Shown here in pieces: positions 24,768 to 34,419 of a stretch of 64,000 nucleotides of DNA. Source of the DNA: Mycobacteriaceae bacterium (lineage in GTDB: Bacteria > Actinomycetota > Actinomycetes > Mycobacteriales > Mycobacteriaceae). The notes beneath the pieces were generated by a model. The model saw only the letters and a program-made list of their open reading frames with translations. It did not search any database and was not told the DNA's origin. Positions within the stretch are counted from its first letter, which is position 1. Every line of letters starts with the position of its first letter. The translations under genes and the position numbers were made by a program. The stretch is taken from contig JAFARC010000045.1 of NCBI GenBank assembly GCA_019245755.1, positions 62,001-126,000 on the forward strand, written 5' to 3'.

Positions 24768-25475
24768 GTGACCGTTCGCATCCGCCGGGTGACCACCACC
24801 CGCGCCGGCGGCGTCTCGGTGCCCCCCTACGACACCTTCAATCTCGGCGACCACGTCGGTGATGACCCCGAGGCGGTTGCCGCCAACCGCAAGCGGCTCG
24901 CCGCGGCGATCGGACTCGGTGAGGACCGCGTGATCTGGATGAACCAGGTGCACGGCGACCGCGTCACCGTGGTCGACGGCCCGCGCGACACCCCGGTCGA
25001 CGACACCGACGCGCTGGTGACCACCACGCCGCGCCTTGCGCTGGCTGTGGTCACCGCCGACTGCGTACCGGTGCTGCTGGCCGACGCGCGCGCCGGGGTG
25101 GTCGCGGCCGTGCACGCCGGCAGGGTCGGGGCCCAGCGCGGGGTGGTTGCGCGCGCGGTCGAGGCCATGCTGGCCGCGGGCGCGCATGCCGAGGACATCT
25201 CGGTCCTGCTCGGACCGGCGGTGAGTGGCCCCAATTACGAAGTGCCCGACGAGATGGCAGCGGAGGTGGAGGCGGCGCTGCCCGGCAGCCGGGCAACCAG
25301 CGCCCGCGGCACGGCCGCGCTGGATCTGCGCGCCGGGATCGCCCGTCAACTCAGGGATTTGAGCATCGCGGCCATCGACGCCGACCCCCGCTGCACCGTG
25401 GCCGACCGCACGTTGTTCAGCCACCGGCGCGACGCCCCGACCGGTCGGTTGGCGTCTTTGGTGTGGATGGAATGA
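24768..25475 (+). CDS. pgeF: Peptidoglycan editing factor PgeF-like (DUF152, YfiH)
   Basis: 235 residues. The multicopper-polyphenol-oxidoreductase-like fold is marked by NLGDHVGDDPEAVAANR, QVHGDRV, VVTADCVPVLLAD and VAAVHAGRVGAQRGVV. Metal-binding His and Cys of the family are in QVHG, ADC and HAG; the third site, usually GWRG, reads AGRVGAQRG here, which is normal for actinobacteria. PgeF removes mis-incorporated L-Ser from the first peptide position of muropeptides in E. coli. Thirteen bases after ftsZ; matches Rv2149c. Overlaps the next gene by ATGA. Confidence 0.88.
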   Translation: MTVRIRRVTTTRAGGVSVPPYDTFNLGDHVGDDPEAVAANRKRLAAAIGLGEDRVIWMNQVHGDRVTVVDGPRDTPVDDTDALVTTTPRLALAVVTADCVPVLLADARAGVVAAVHAGRVGAQRGVVARAVEAMLAAGAHAEDISVLLGPAVSGPNYEVPDEMAAEVEAALPGSRATSARGTAALDLRAGIARQLRDLSIAAIDADPRCTVADRTLFSHRRDAPTGRLASLVWME

Positions 25476-26206
25476 GCCGCAGAGAACAACAATTAGCCGA
25501 CCGGCTGGCCGCTGTGCGAATGCGCCTCAATGACGCCGCGGCGGCCGCCAACCGCAAAAGCAGCGAAATCGAACTGCTGCCGATTACCAAATTGTTTCCG
25601 GCTACCGATGTCGTGATTTTGTCGCGACTAGGCTGCCGGTCGTTCGGGGAAAACCGGGAGCAGGAAGCGGCGGCCAAGGTGCGGGAAGTCGCCGCCCTCA
25701 TCAACTCCCCGGTGCGGTGGCACATGGTCGGCCAGATTCAGCGCAACAAGGCGCGTTCGCTCGCACGGTGGGTATACGCCGTGCACTCGGTGAGCAGCGA
25801 GCGAGCGGTCGCGGCGCTGGGCCGCGCGGCGGTCGCCGCCCTGGATTCCGGCGACCGTGACCAGCCGCTACGGGTGTATGTGCAGATCAGCCTGGACGGC
25901 GACGTGTCACGCGGCGGCGTCGACATCGGCCGCCCGGACCTGGTGGACAAGGTGTGTGCCGAGGTCGAGGCGGCCGGTGGGCTGAGCCTGGCCGGCCTGA
26001 TGGGCATCCCGCCGCTGAACAGCGACGCCGACGATGCGTTCGCCCGGCTGGAAGCCGAGCATCGGCGGGTGCTGCAGGCCTACCCTGCGGCGACCGGGCT
26101 GTCGGCCGGGATGTCGGCCGACCTGGAAGCGGCCGTCAAACACGGGTCCACCTGTGTGCGTGTCGGTACCGCGCTGTTGGGACCGCGACCGCTAACGTCA
26201 CCCTGA
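25472..26206 (+). CDS. YggS-family pyridoxal phosphate homeostasis protein
   Basis: About 244 residues, alanine racemase N-terminal TIM barrel fold. PLP lysine in LLPITKLFPATDV, then FGENREQEAAAK, WHMVGQIQRNKAR, VHSVSSER, GLMGIPPL, LSAGMSADLEAAVKHGSTCVRVGTALLG. Single-domain YggS proteins bind PLP and buffer it, with no known catalytic turnover. ATG 25472 (overlapping pgeF) is preferred over ATG 25463. Matches Rv2148c. Confidence 0.92.
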   Translation: MSRREQQLADRLAAVRMRLNDAAAAANRKSSEIELLPITKLFPATDVVILSRLGCRSFGENREQEAAAKVREVAALINSPVRWHMVGQIQRNKARSLARWVYAVHSVSSERAVAALGRAAVAALDSGDRDQPLRVYVQISLDGDVSRGGVDIGRPDLVDKVCAEVEAAGGLSLAGLMGIPPLNSDADDAFARLEAEHRRVLQAYPAATGLSAGMSADLEAAVKHGSTCVRVGTALLGPRPLTSP

Positions 26207-26270
26207 GTAGTCACTCCCGTCACATCTTCATCAAGCCAGTCAAGCCACCAGCGTCCGGAAGGGTCATTCG

Positions 26271-26918
26271 ATGAGCACGCTGCACAAGGTCAAGGCCTAC
26301 TTCGGCATGGCGCCGACGGAGGACTACGACGACGAGTACTACGACGACGATGACCGCGGCCCGGCCCGGTATTCCCGCCGCCCGCACACCGACCGGTTCG
26401 GCGACGACTACGGCCGCGGTTATGACGGTCGGGACTACGACGACCGCGACGATGACCGCGACTATTCACCCGGCTTTCGCGGCGGGTACGCCGACGAGCC
26501 GCGATTCGAGGGCAGATTGAGGCCCCCCCGCGACTTCGAGCGGCACTCGTCACGATTCGGGTCGCTGCGGGGCTCGACCCGCGGCGCGCTGGCGATGGAT
26601 CCGCGCCGGATGGCGATGCTGTTCGACGAGGGCAGTCCGCTGTCGAAGATCACGACGCTGCGGCCCAAGGACTACAGCGAGGCACGCACCATCGGCGAGC
26701 GTTTCCGGGACGGCACGCCGGTGATCATGGACCTGGTCTCGATGGACAACGCCGATGCCAAGCGGCTGGTAGATTTCGCCGCCGGCTTGGCCTTCGCGCT
26801 GCGCGGATCCTTCGACAAGGTCGCGACCAAGGTTTTCCTGCTCTCGCCGGCCGACGTCGACGTCACCGCCGAGGAGCGTCGCCGCATCGCCGAGGCCGGC
26901 TTTTACGCCTACCAGTAG
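26271..26918 (+). CDS. sepF: Cell division protein SepF
   Basis: 215 residues. The N-terminal amphipathic membrane anchor ([13 protein letters not shown]) is followed by a long Asp/Tyr/Arg/Gly-rich linker (about 15-85) and the SepF core ([61 protein letters not shown]). SepF tethers FtsZ to the membrane and is essential in mycobacteria. GGAAGGGTC precedes ATG 26271. Matches Rv2147c. Confidence 0.96.
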   Translation: MSTLHKVKAYFGMAPTEDYDDEYYDDDDRGPARYSRRPHTDRFGDDYGRGYDGRDYDDRDDDRDYSPGFRGGYADEPRFEGRLRPPRDFERHSSRFGSLRGSTRGALAMDPRRMAMLFDEGSPLSKITTLRPKDYSEARTIGERFRDGTPVIMDLVSMDNADAKRLVDFAAGLAFALRGSFDKVATKVFLLSPADVDVTAEERRRIAEAGFYAYQ

Positions 26919-26999
26919 CGCCCTCGGTAGGCTGGCGGTCGCCGTGCTGCCGACGTCGGTCGCACGCGAATGTCGTCAAAGTCACACAGTGAGGGTCAG

Positions 27000-27290
27000 T
27001 TGCGGCTGTTCTTCGAAATCCTCGGTTTCGCGCTATTTGTTTTCTGGCTACTGCTGATCGCCCGCGTGGTGGTCGAGTTCATCCGGTCATTCAGCCGGGA
27101 CTGGCGCCCGCGCGGGTTCACGGTGGTCATCCTGGAGCTCATCCTCACCGTCACCGACCCGCCAGTTAAACTGCTGCGCCGCATCATTCCCCAGCTCACC
27201 GTGGGCGCGATCCGCTTCGACCTGTCGATCATGGTGCTGCTGCTCGTCGCGTTCATCGGCATGCAGCTCGCGTTCGGGGCGGCCGCCTAA
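27000..27290 (+). CDS. YggT-family membrane protein (Rv2146c-like)
   Basis: 96 residues from TTG 27000, the same length as Rv2146c. Two membrane segments (ILGFALFVFWLLLIARVVVEFI and RFDLSIMVLLLVAFIGMQLAF) flank a loop with TDPPVKLLRRIIPQL, the YggT signature. ATG 26970 would add ten polar residues. GAGGG lies 4 bases before the TTG. The role is unknown, but its place between sepF and wag31 is conserved in actinobacteria, which suggests a link to polar growth or division. Confidence 0.85.
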   Translation: MRLFFEILGFALFVFWLLLIARVVVEFIRSFSRDWRPRGFTVVILELILTVTDPPVKLLRRIIPQLTVGAIRFDLSIMVLLLVAFIGMQLAFGAAA

Positions 27291-27416
27291 AGCGGTTCGC
27301 CAAGAAGTGCAGAATGGCTGCCCGAAGATTGAAAAGACTTCTTAATTATTGACCGCTCCTGCAACCGGCGGTTCTGATGTGACAGGATGGGCGCCAGTTA
27401 CTGCACGGCTACGGTC

Positions 27417-27422
27417 TACACT
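27417..27422 (+). promoter_or_regulatory. Candidate -10 for wag31
   Basis: TACACT fits TANNNT and would give a leader of about 35 bases before ATG 27465, which has GAGGGGG as ribosome site. No good -35 is seen at the expected distance. A TTGACC at 27349-27354 further up may belong to another start. Confidence 0.4.
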
Positions 27423-27464
27423 TCGAGATCAGCCTCGACCGTCAAGACTTTGAGGGGGCAGACA

Positions 27465-28274
27465 ATGCCGCTAACACCCGCGGACGTACACAACGTCGCG
27501 TTCAGCAAGCCACCTATTGGCAAGCGGGGTTACAACGAGGACGAGGTTGACGCGTTCCTCGATCTCGTCGAAGCCGAGCTTACTCGGCTGATCGAGGAAA
27601 ACACCGACCTGCGTCAGCGCGTCAACGAACTCGACCAGGAACTCTCGGCGGCGCACTCCGGTGCTGGAGTTACCCAGGCCATGCCGGTCTACACGCCCGA
27701 GCCCGAGCCGGAGCCCGCGCCGCCACCCCAGCCCGCCTACGAGGCGCCGCCCGCGCCCGCCGGCCCCTCCGACGAGGAACACCACGTCCGGGCCGCCCGG
27801 GTGCTCGCCCTGGCTCAAGACACCGCCGACCGCCTGACCGGCACTGCGAAGGCCGAGGCCGACAAGCTGCTCGCGGACGCCCGCGCAAACGCAGACCAGA
27901 TCCTCTCCGAAGCGCGGCACACGGCAGAGACCACTGTGGGCGATGCGCGCCAGCGCTCCGAGGCGATGCTCGCCGACGCGCAGATGCGCTCGGAGACGCA
28001 GCTGCGCCAGGCACAGGAGAAGGCGGACGCGTTGCAGGCCGACGCCGAGCGCAAGCACTCCGAGATCATGGGGACCATCAACCAGCAGCGGACCGTGCTG
28101 GAAGGACGCCTCGAACAGCTACGCACCTTCGAGCGTGAGTACCGCACCCGACTCAAGACCTACTTGGAATCGCAGCTCGAAGAGCTCGGTCAGCGGGGCT
28201 CGGCCGCGCCGGTCGATTCCAGCGCCAGCAGCGACACCGCGGCGTTCAATCAGTTCAATCGGGGCAACAACTAG
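27465..28274 (+). CDS. wag31: Polar growth organiser Wag31 (DivIVA)
   Basis: 269 residues. The N-terminal DivIVA domain ([39 protein letters not shown]) binds curved membrane, followed by a first coiled coil to about 60, a Pro/Glu linker (about 70-105) and a long coiled coil with alternating KAEAD / ARQRSE heptads, ending QFNRGNN. Wag31 gathers at cell poles and directs peptidoglycan and mycolate insertion. In M. tuberculosis PknA phosphorylates Thr73 in the linker; here the nearest candidates are Thr70 and Thr77. The linker is about nine residues longer than in M. tuberculosis. Confidence 0.97.
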   Translation: MPLTPADVHNVAFSKPPIGKRGYNEDEVDAFLDLVEAELTRLIEENTDLRQRVNELDQELSAAHSGAGVTQAMPVYTPEPEPEPAPPPQPAYEAPPAPAGPSDEEHHVRAARVLALAQDTADRLTGTAKAEADKLLADARANADQILSEARHTAETTVGDARQRSEAMLADAQMRSETQLRQAQEKADALQADAERKHSEIMGTINQQRTVLEGRLEQLRTFEREYRTRLKTYLESQLEELGQRGSAAPVDSSASSDTAAFNQFNRGNN

Positions 28275-28316
28275 CCGCGCCCTGATATCGAGCGCCCTTC
28301 GACGAGGGAATGACCG

Positions 28317-28601
28317 ATGCTGATCGTCGCACTGGTGATGGCCGTGATCGGCCTCGCCGCACTCGTGACCGCGGTGGTCACCAGCAACGAAGTCATCGCC
28401 TGGGTCTGCATCGCCGCCAGCGTCATCGGCGTGGTCCTGCTGATCGTCGACGCCGTCCGGGAAAGGCAGCGCCGCGACGCCGCGCCTGCCGGCGACGCCG
28501 AAACCACCCAGCCCCACGAAGAACCCGAGGCGCGCGAGGGAGACTTCGACGAGGAGTATCCGGAGGACACGCCGGCCGAGGGTGGTTCGGGCGACCGCTG
28601 A
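28317..28601 (+). CDS. Small membrane protein (Rv2144c-like)
   Basis: 94 residues. Two membrane segments (MLIVALVMAVIGLAALVTAVV and VIAWVCIAASVIGVVLLIVDAV) are followed by a soluble, very acidic tail (EEPEAREGDFDEEYPEDTPAEGG). Function unknown. It is 42 bases after wag31, likely in the same transcript, and ends the dcw-associated block. It is convergent with the phosphoribosyltransferase gene, with only 3 bases between stops. Confidence 0.82.
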   Translation: MLIVALVMAVIGLAALVTAVVTSNEVIAWVCIAASVIGVVLLIVDAVRERQRRDAAPAGDAETTQPHEEPEAREGDFDEEYPEDTPAEGGSGDR

Positions 28602-28604
28602 TCC

Positions 28605-29282
28605 TCAGTAGGTCGGGGTGGCCAGCAGCGTGCGCACCTCCTCGTCACTCGTCTGGCTGAAGTCGCCGTAATACTCGCCGACCGCCAGGAACGACGCGGG
28701 CACAGTCACGCACACCACCTCGTCCGCCACCCGGGTGAGCTGCCGCTGAGCCGACGGCGGGGCCACCGGCACGGCCACCACGATCCGGGCCGGCTCCGCG
28801 GACCGGACCGCCCGAACCGCGGCGAGCATGCTGGCGCCGGTGGCGATTCCATCGTCCACCAGAATCGCGGTCTTGCCGGTCAGATCCACCGGCGGCCGCT
28901 GTCCGCGGTAGGCGGTCTCCCGGCGGGCCAGTTCGGCGCTCTCGCGTTCGATCACCTGCTGCAACTGCTCGTCGCTGATCCGCAAGCTGCGAACCACCTC
29001 GTCGTTCAGCACGACGCCGCCACCGCCGGACAGCGCACCCAGCGCCAGTTCCTCCCAGCGCGGGGCGCCCAGCTTGCGAACCACGAACACGTCCAGCGGC
29101 GCGTGCAGGGCCGCGGCTACCTCCCATGCGACCGGCACGCCGCCGCGGGGGAGCCCCAGAACGAACACATCGGGTTTGTCGCGGTATTCATCCAACGCGT
29201 CGGCGAGCACCCGGCCGGCCTCGCGGCGGTCGGAGAACGCGCGCCGCGCCATTCCGCGCGCCAGGCTGCTGAATCGCCCCAT
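28605..29282 (-). CDS. Phosphoribosyltransferase-domain protein (Rv2143-like)
   Basis: 225 residues. A PRPP-binding motif is clear ([24 protein letters not shown]), preceded by [21 protein letters not shown] and [21 protein letters not shown], the type I phosphoribosyltransferase plan found in stand-alone actinobacterial proteins. The nucleobase partner is unknown. The M. tuberculosis neighbour Rv2143 is longer as I remember; here no extra domain is present. It marks the edge of synteny before the accessory region. Confidence 0.8.
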   Translation of the reverse strand: MGRFSSLARGMARRAFSDRREAGRVLADALDEYRDKPDVFVLGLPRGGVPVAWEVAAALHAPLDVFVVRKLGAPRWEELALGALSGGGGVVLNDEVVRSLRISDEQLQQVIERESAELARRETAYRGQRPPVDLTGKTAILVDDGIATGASMLAAVRAVRSAEPARIVVAVPVAPPSAQRQLTRVADEVVCVTVPASFLAVGEYYGDFSQTSDEEVRTLLATPTY

Positions 29283-29353
29283 CGTCGGTGCTCCCGGTTC
29301 GAGTCTAGGCTGCCGCCGCTTGATCGGAGCGGCGCTGAGGACCAGCTGGGGCG

Positions 29354-30601
29354 TTACTTCGCCGGTTGGGGCGGGGGAGCGTCGTCGGGAGCGAGCTGGG
29401 CGGCGATCTTGCGAAAAACGGTGTCCGCCTCGTTGTCGTAGTTGCCGCTGCCGTCGAACGCAGCCTGGTCATATGTGACCGCGACGGCAATCGCGATCTT
29501 CCGTGACGGCAGATAGGCCGCGACAGCGGCATAGCCGGCGAACAACGGGTTCTGCAGCAGCCAGTTTCCAGAAATGACGATGCCTAGCCCGTAGGTGTAG
29601 AAGTTGTTGAGTTCGGCGCAGGTCGGGCAGCCGGGTTGCGCGTGGGTCTTGCCACGTAGTCGTGGCGAGATCATCGCCTGGTAGGACTGGGCGGAAAGCA
29701 GCTTTCCGGAGCCGATGCCCGACGCCGTGGTGGTCAAGTCGTCGATCGTGGTGGTCTGGATGGCTCCGTGGGTGATGGTCCACGACGGGTTCCAGAATGT
29801 GGTCTCCTCGTAAAACGATGTGCCGGCGGGGATTTTGAGTGCCTCGCGACGCTCCGAGGAGAACGCGTGCAGTACCGGCGCGGGGATGTCGGGGGTGTCG
29901 GAGTTCGCGGTATGGGTGAGGCCGAGCGGCCCAAGGACGTTGTCCCGCAACAGCGCGGGCATGTCGTGTCCAGTGGCCTTCTCCAGGGCGAGCCCCAGCA
30001 GCACGTAGTTGGTGTGGGCGTAGTTCCAATTAGTGCCGGGTGGATAGAACAACGGCCGCGAAACCGCTTGGGCCAGTAGTTCATCGGTTGTCCACTGCCG
30101 AAAAGGATCGGCGTAGAGGGCGGCGTTGAACTGGGCGTTGCCGAGCACATAGTCCGGATAGCCCGACGTCATCTGCGCCAGCTGGCCCAGCGTCACCTGA
30201 TCTGCGTGCGGGATGTCGGGCAGCCACCTCGAGAGCTTGTCGTCGAGGTTGACCTTCTTCTCGTCAACGAGTCTGAGCAGCAGCGTCGAGACGTATGAGA
30301 TCGCCACCGCGCCGTTGCGGAAATGCATGTCCGTGGCGGCCGGCACGCCGGTCATCGATTCGCCGAGCGCTCGCGTGACAACCTCGTTGCCGGCTACCGT
30401 GACGCGGACGATCGCCGCCCGCAGATGTGCCCGCGCCATCGTGTCGCGGACGGCGTCGACAATCGCATCGGCCCTGGCGTGGTCAGCCACCGACCGGGAT
30501 GGTGCGGTTCTCGGCGCTCCACAGGCCGCGAGCACAACGCCGACGCAGAGCAGCGAGACGAAACGTCGGCACGCGATGCGTGCCACAGTGGAAGAGGACA
30601 C
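29354..30601 (-). CDS. Lipoprotein with beta-lactamase/DD-peptidase fold lacking catalytic residues
   Basis: 415 residues. Signal peptide [12 protein letters not shown] with lipobox LAAC (Cys27). The rest follows the class C beta-lactamase/esterase family: [87 protein letters not shown]. The catalytic SxxK, normally in FRIGSxxK, reads AVAI (Ala98, Ile101). The YxN motif reads Tyr-Ala-His (194-196), and the C-terminal His-x-Gly is not seen. It therefore looks like a non-enzymatic, perhaps peptidoglycan- or ligand-binding, outer-leaflet lipoprotein. GTG 30601 has GGAAGG upstream. Divergent from the DUF2784 gene with 29 bases between starts. Confidence 0.8.
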   Translation of the reverse strand: MSSSTVARIACRRFVSLLCVGVVLAACGAPRTAPSRSVADHARADAIVDAVRDTMARAHLRAAIVRVTVAGNEVVTRALGESMTGVPAATDMHFRNGAVAISYVSTLLLRLVDEKKVNLDDKLSRWLPDIPHADQVTLGQLAQMTSGYPDYVLGNAQFNAALYADPFRQWTTDELLAQAVSRPLFYPPGTNWNYAHTNYVLLGLALEKATGHDMPALLRDNVLGPLGLTHTANSDTPDIPAPVLHAFSSERREALKIPAGTSFYEETTFWNPSWTITHGAIQTTTIDDLTTTASGIGSGKLLSAQSYQAMISPRLRGKTHAQPGCPTCAELNNFYTYGLGIVISGNWLLQNPLFAGYAAVAAYLPSRKIAIAVAVTYDQAAFDGSGNYDNEADTVFRKIAAQLAPDDAPPPQPAK

Positions 30602-30630
30602 GGCGCCTTCCGTCGAGCGCGGAGGAGCGG

Positions 30631-31044
30631 ATGAAGGACTTCTACATCATGGTGGTCGCGGCCGTCGTGGTCGCGCATTTCGCGTTCCTGGGCTACGTGG
30701 CCGGCGGTGGATTCCTGGCTCTGCGGTGGCCGCGAACGATTGGGCTGCATGTGGCGGCGGTGCTGTGGGGGATCGGCAGCGTCGCGCTGCATTTTCCGTG
30801 CCCGCTGACCTGGCTCGAGCGATGGGCCCGGGCGCATGCCGGCATGGGAAAACTGCCGTCCGGCGGATTCATCGACCACTACGTGACCGGCGTGCTGTAC
30901 CCGGCCGGCGCCATCGGAGCAGTGCAGGCGGTGGCCTTCGGAGCCGTTGCCATCTCCTGGATCGCGTTTGCAGGGGGAGGAGACGGCGCGGTCCGGCGAA
31001 ACCGGCGCAGTATTCACACGCGAGGGCGGCGGCGCGGCCCCTAA
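30631..31044 (+). CDS. DUF2784 membrane protein
   Basis: 137 residues with about four hydrophobic segments: FYIMVVAAVVVAHFAFLGYVAGGGFLAL, GLHVAAVLWGIGSVAL, then HFPCPLTWLERWARAHAGM and GGFIDHYVTGVLYPAGAIGAVQAVAF. The block CPLTWLE with FIDHYVTGVLYP is the DUF2784 signature. Function unknown. GGAGGAGC precedes ATG 30631. The tail is unusually basic (VRRNRRSIHTRGRRRGP) and runs into degenerate sequence, so the C-terminus may have been altered by the insertion remnant that follows. Confidence 0.8.
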   Translation: MKDFYIMVVAAVVVAHFAFLGYVAGGGFLALRWPRTIGLHVAAVLWGIGSVALHFPCPLTWLERWARAHAGMGKLPSGGFIDHYVTGVLYPAGAIGAVQAVAFGAVAISWIAFAGGGDGAVRRNRRSIHTRGRRRGP

Positions 31045-31111
31045 TGAAGGATCGCCAGTCGCTCACCGTTGTACCCGCGGTTGCCCGTGAGCACTGGAAC
31101 CGTGTACGCGG

Positions 31112-31258
31112 TCGAACTTCATCGAATGCACCTTCGGCGAGACGTGCCGCCGGGTCAAGGTGATCGGACGGCTGGCGCACGGTGGCCGCCACAATGGCAA
31201 CCCAGCGGCGCTGGGGCGACTCGTAGCTCGCGCGTCACGTCCGCTGGACGGCTGGGTC
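31112..31258 (+). pseudogene. Mutator-type (IS256-like) transposase, C-terminal remnant
   Basis: In the frame starting at 31112 the translation reads SNFIECTFGETCRRVKVIGRL, then a degraded stretch and LVARASRPLDGW. This resembles the C-terminal end of mutator-family transposases (…LIERTFGETRRRVKVIGRLPGE…LDRAS.GWRG). There is no start codon, the middle is scrambled, and the end runs into the TIR-WD40 gene. The remaining 31045-31111 holds nothing recognisable. Confidence 0.55.
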
Positions 31259-34070
31259 AGTCGGGCGCGACGGCAAGCCCCGGGCACACGGTGATGTATC
31301 CGATGCTCGGGGACACCCAGTCGCGCCACTGCTGGTGGCTCATGTTGGTACTCAGCTTGGCGCACAGCTGCGACGGATCGGCAACGGCGGGTGAGACCCG
31401 CACGGTGCCGTCCACGCTTGCCGCGGCGGCCAGCCGGCCGTGCGGGCTGACCGCCACGCTGGTGACGGAGTCCGACACCGTCAGCGGCGCTGCGGTTGGT
31501 TTGCCGGTGGAGGTGTCCCACAGACGCAGAGTCGCATCGCTTCCACCGGATGCGAGTTGGTCTCCGACGCCGAACGCCACGCCGAAGGCATGGCTGGTGT
31601 GGCCCACGAGCGGGCTGTTGCGTATCGGCCGTCCCGTCCCGGTGTCCCGCAGCTCCACGGCACCGTCTTCGCGCCCGGCCGCGACGACTGTGCCGTCGCG
31701 GCTGAATGCCACGCCCATGATCGGCAGCGATCGCGGGTCAGCCATGACGGTGCCCTCGGGCTGGCCCGTGTCCGTGTTCCACAGCCGCACGCCGTCGTCG
31801 TAGCCGGCGGCGAGGTGGTGACCGTCCGGGCTGAACGCCAGCGCGTAGATCGCGTTGTCCGATGCAGCCACCGTCATGGGCTGGCCCAGGGCCCGACCGG
31901 TCGCGACATCCCACAGCTGCGCCGCGCCGTCGTATTCTGTCCCCGAGGCGATCTCGCGTCCGTCGCCTCTGAATGCGAAATGCACGCCCCGTTGCGCGAT
32001 CTGCTGCGCGATGCCGATGTGAACCGGCTGGCCCACTGGCTGACCGGTGCTTGCATCCCACACCTGCACCGTGCCGTCGGCCGCGGCGATCACGATCCGA
32101 CCGCCATCGACGAAACCGAAACTCTTCGGGCCGGAACCGCTGGCGGTCAGGGACGGCTGGGGTTGACCGGACACGATGTCCCACAGCTGCACGGCGTTGT
32201 CGCCGGACGCGGCGAGCCGGTGGCCGTCGGGGCTGAACGCGACATGCAGAAGAACCGGGTCGGGGCCCCTCATCGGCTGCCCGAGGGTGGCGTTCCACAA
32301 TCGGAGCGTTGCATCCTGGCTGGCAGTGGCGATCTGTTCGCCGTCGGGGCTGAACGCCACACCGGTCACCATGCCGGTATGGCCGGTCAACGTCGGACCG
32401 ATTTGCGCGCCGGAGTCGGCGTCCCACAGCTGTAGCGCCCCGTCGTTGCGGCCGGTGGCGATGCGATGGCCGTCGGGGCTGAACGCTAAAGCGTTGACCG
32501 TCGTCACCCGCGCGGTCCCGACCCGGATCGCCCGGATCAACGTGCCGGTGTCGGCGTTCCACAACTCCAGATCGTCGCTACCCAGCGCGATCGTGTGCCC
32601 GTCCGGGCTGAAGGCGACACGCCACACGGTCGAAGGGAACGGGCCAAGACCCGGGACCGTGATGGTGGGAGCGTGCGACGTGCCGGTGGTGGTGTCATAG
32701 ATGATCACGGTGCCGCTGTTGCCGCTGACGGCCACGAGGTTGCCGGTTCGGTCGAACGCCACATCGCTGATGGCGACCCTGTTGTCGGTGAAGACCTGGT
32801 GGGCCAGGCGCAGTTGGCCACTGTGCGGATCCCAGATCCTGAGGGTGTCGTCGTTGCCTCCCGTGACCACCATCCTGCCGTCGGGGCTCACCGCGACGGC
32901 GGTGAGCCCACCGACGCGCATCGGATTTGGGTTGAGCGCCGCACCGGTGCCTGCGTTCCACAGCCGCATCGTGCCGTCAAAGCTGGTGGACGCGATGGTC
33001 TGTCCGTCGGGGGCGTATTCGACCGCGGTGACGTTGTCGGCGTGCCCCTTGAGCGGGGAGCCCATCGGTTTACCGGTCGCGGCGTCCCATTGGCGCACGG
33101 TGCCGTCGTCGTCAGCTGTCGCGACACGGCTGCCATCGGGGCTGTATGCCAGCTGGTGCACAGATGAGGAGGCGTCGAGGATCTTCTGGGTGGCGAAGCG
33201 GGCGATCTGTGCGTTCAGGATAGGCACGCCGTCGGGTCGGTTGGCGATCGCATGCGCGGCGAGCAGTTCCTGCACCGCACGCTCGTCGCCGCCCGGAGTG
33301 GCGCCGGCCAGCATCGACGCTCCTTCGGCGTCGAGCCTTGCCACGGTCGCATCGTGAAGGCGCCGGATGGCTTCCTGGCGCTGCGCGACGGCGATCCCCG
33401 CGGCCACGACCGCGACGACGGTCAGCGCAATCAGGCCGGTGATCGCAGCGGTGCGCAACCGGCGAAATCGGCGCTGTTCCCGTAGGTCGTCGCTGGCCAG
33501 CTGATCTTTGGGTTTGCCATGAATCGGGGCCGCGAGCGCGGTGATCTTGTCCCGGAACGTCGGTGCGTGATAGTCCCACGGTGCGTCGTCGGTGACATCG
33601 ATGAACAGTGGCTCGGACGGCAGCGATCCCCTCTCGGTCAGCACCGGCGGGGCGGCATCGGATGCCTGCGGATCAAACCGTGCAGTGGCTTGGTCCCAGT
33701 GCAAGTGCCCGGCGGTCAGCACCAGCATCAACTGCTCTCTGCCCCGGCGCTCGAGCCAGTAGCTGACTTCCTTGTTCACCCAGAGAGACGCGGCGGCTGG
33801 CGGGGACAGCGTCACGATCAGAAAGCGGGAACGGTCGAGCGCCTCGGTGATGCGGCCCCACAAATCGGGACTGGCCGTCAGGTCGGTGTCATCACGAAAC
33901 ACCCGCAGCGCCCGCAACTGACCCAGCCGCCGCCCGATGTGGTGCAAGCCCTGCTGAATCCCGCTAACCACCGGCCGATCACGACGCGTGTAGGACAGAA
34001 ACGCGTCGAAGTCCAGCGGCTTTGTCTGCTTTGCCGCCGGGGGCTGTGCGGCCCGCGTCACCTCCGCCAT
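31257..34070 (-). CDS. TIR domain - membrane segment - 14x WD40 repeat protein
   Basis: About 937 residues. N-terminal TIR-like domain (about 18-165): DFDAFLSYTRRDRPVV, LRVFRDDTDL, SRFLIVTLSPPAAASLWVNKEVSYWL. Glu101 sits where NADase TIRs carry their catalytic Glu. One membrane segment follows (IALTVVAVVAAGIAVAQ, about 214-230), then a helical stretch and 14 WD40 repeats (about 303-905; VAFSPDGxxIATxxxDxTLRLWDxxTG), enough for two seven-bladed propellers. The C-terminal end has a Cys-bounded piece (CAKLSTNMSHQQWRDWVS…TVCPGL). ATG 34070 follows AAGGAG by 10 bases; ATG 34091 is possible. No nucleotide-binding (STAND) domain is present. Likely a membrane-anchored sensor with a cytoplasmic or periplasmic propeller; a defence or stress role is inference. 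Confidence 0.88.
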   Translation of the reverse strand: MAEVTRAAQPPAAKQTKPLDFDAFLSYTRRDRPVVSGIQQGLHHIGRRLGQLRALRVFRDDTDLTASPDLWGRITEALDRSRFLIVTLSPPAAASLWVNKEVSYWLERRGREQLMLVLTAGHLHWDQATARFDPQASDAAPPVLTERGSLPSEPLFIDVTDDAPWDYHAPTFRDKITALAAPIHGKPKDQLASDDLREQRRFRRLRTAAITGLIALTVVAVVAAGIAVAQRQEAIRRLHDATVARLDAEGASMLAGATPGGDERAVQELLAAHAIANRPDGVPILNAQIARFATQKILDASSSVHQLAYSPDGSRVATADDDGTVRQWDAATGKPMGSPLKGHADNVTAVEYAPDGQTIASTSFDGTMRLWNAGTGAALNPNPMRVGGLTAVAVSPDGRMVVTGGNDDTLRIWDPHSGQLRLAHQVFTDNRVAISDVAFDRTGNLVAVSGNSGTVIIYDTTTGTSHAPTITVPGLGPFPSTVWRVAFSPDGHTIALGSDDLELWNADTGTLIRAIRVGTARVTTVNALAFSPDGHRIATGRNDGALQLWDADSGAQIGPTLTGHTGMVTGVAFSPDGEQIATASQDATLRLWNATLGQPMRGPDPVLLHVAFSPDGHRLAASGDNAVQLWDIVSGQPQPSLTASGSGPKSFGFVDGGRIVIAAADGTVQVWDASTGQPVGQPVHIGIAQQIAQRGVHFAFRGDGREIASGTEYDGAAQLWDVATGRALGQPMTVAASDNAIYALAFSPDGHHLAAGYDDGVRLWNTDTGQPEGTVMADPRSLPIMGVAFSRDGTVVAAGREDGAVELRDTGTGRPIRNSPLVGHTSHAFGVAFGVGDQLASGGSDATLRLWDTSTGKPTAAPLTVSDSVTSVAVSPHGRLAAAASVDGTVRVSPAVADPSQLCAKLSTNMSHQQWRDWVSPSIGYITVCPGLAVAPD

Positions 34071-34419
34071 CTGCCCCAGACTCCTTGACATTCACAATCA
34101 GGCTGCGTGTCTTGTGCAGACAAAGTGTGCGGCGAACTGGGCTTTGCTCGCAGCGAATCGGCGAGAGTGCGGCATGCCGAAACGTCCAAAGCTAGCCCAG
34201 CGTCCCCGATCGCCGCTCTGGGCGCTATCCCCCTCGGCACGAGGCTGCATCGCAGAAAATCCGTCAGGCGCCGAACATCGGCTCAGCCGGCGGGGCCGAG
34301 GTGGTGGCCGGTGCTGCTTTCGAGCTGGGAATGGGAGCGGCATTGGGCGCCAATGCATCCCACCGCCTGCCCAATATGCGCAACGAGGTACCTGGTTGCG
34401 ACGCCGTGGGGGCGGACCA

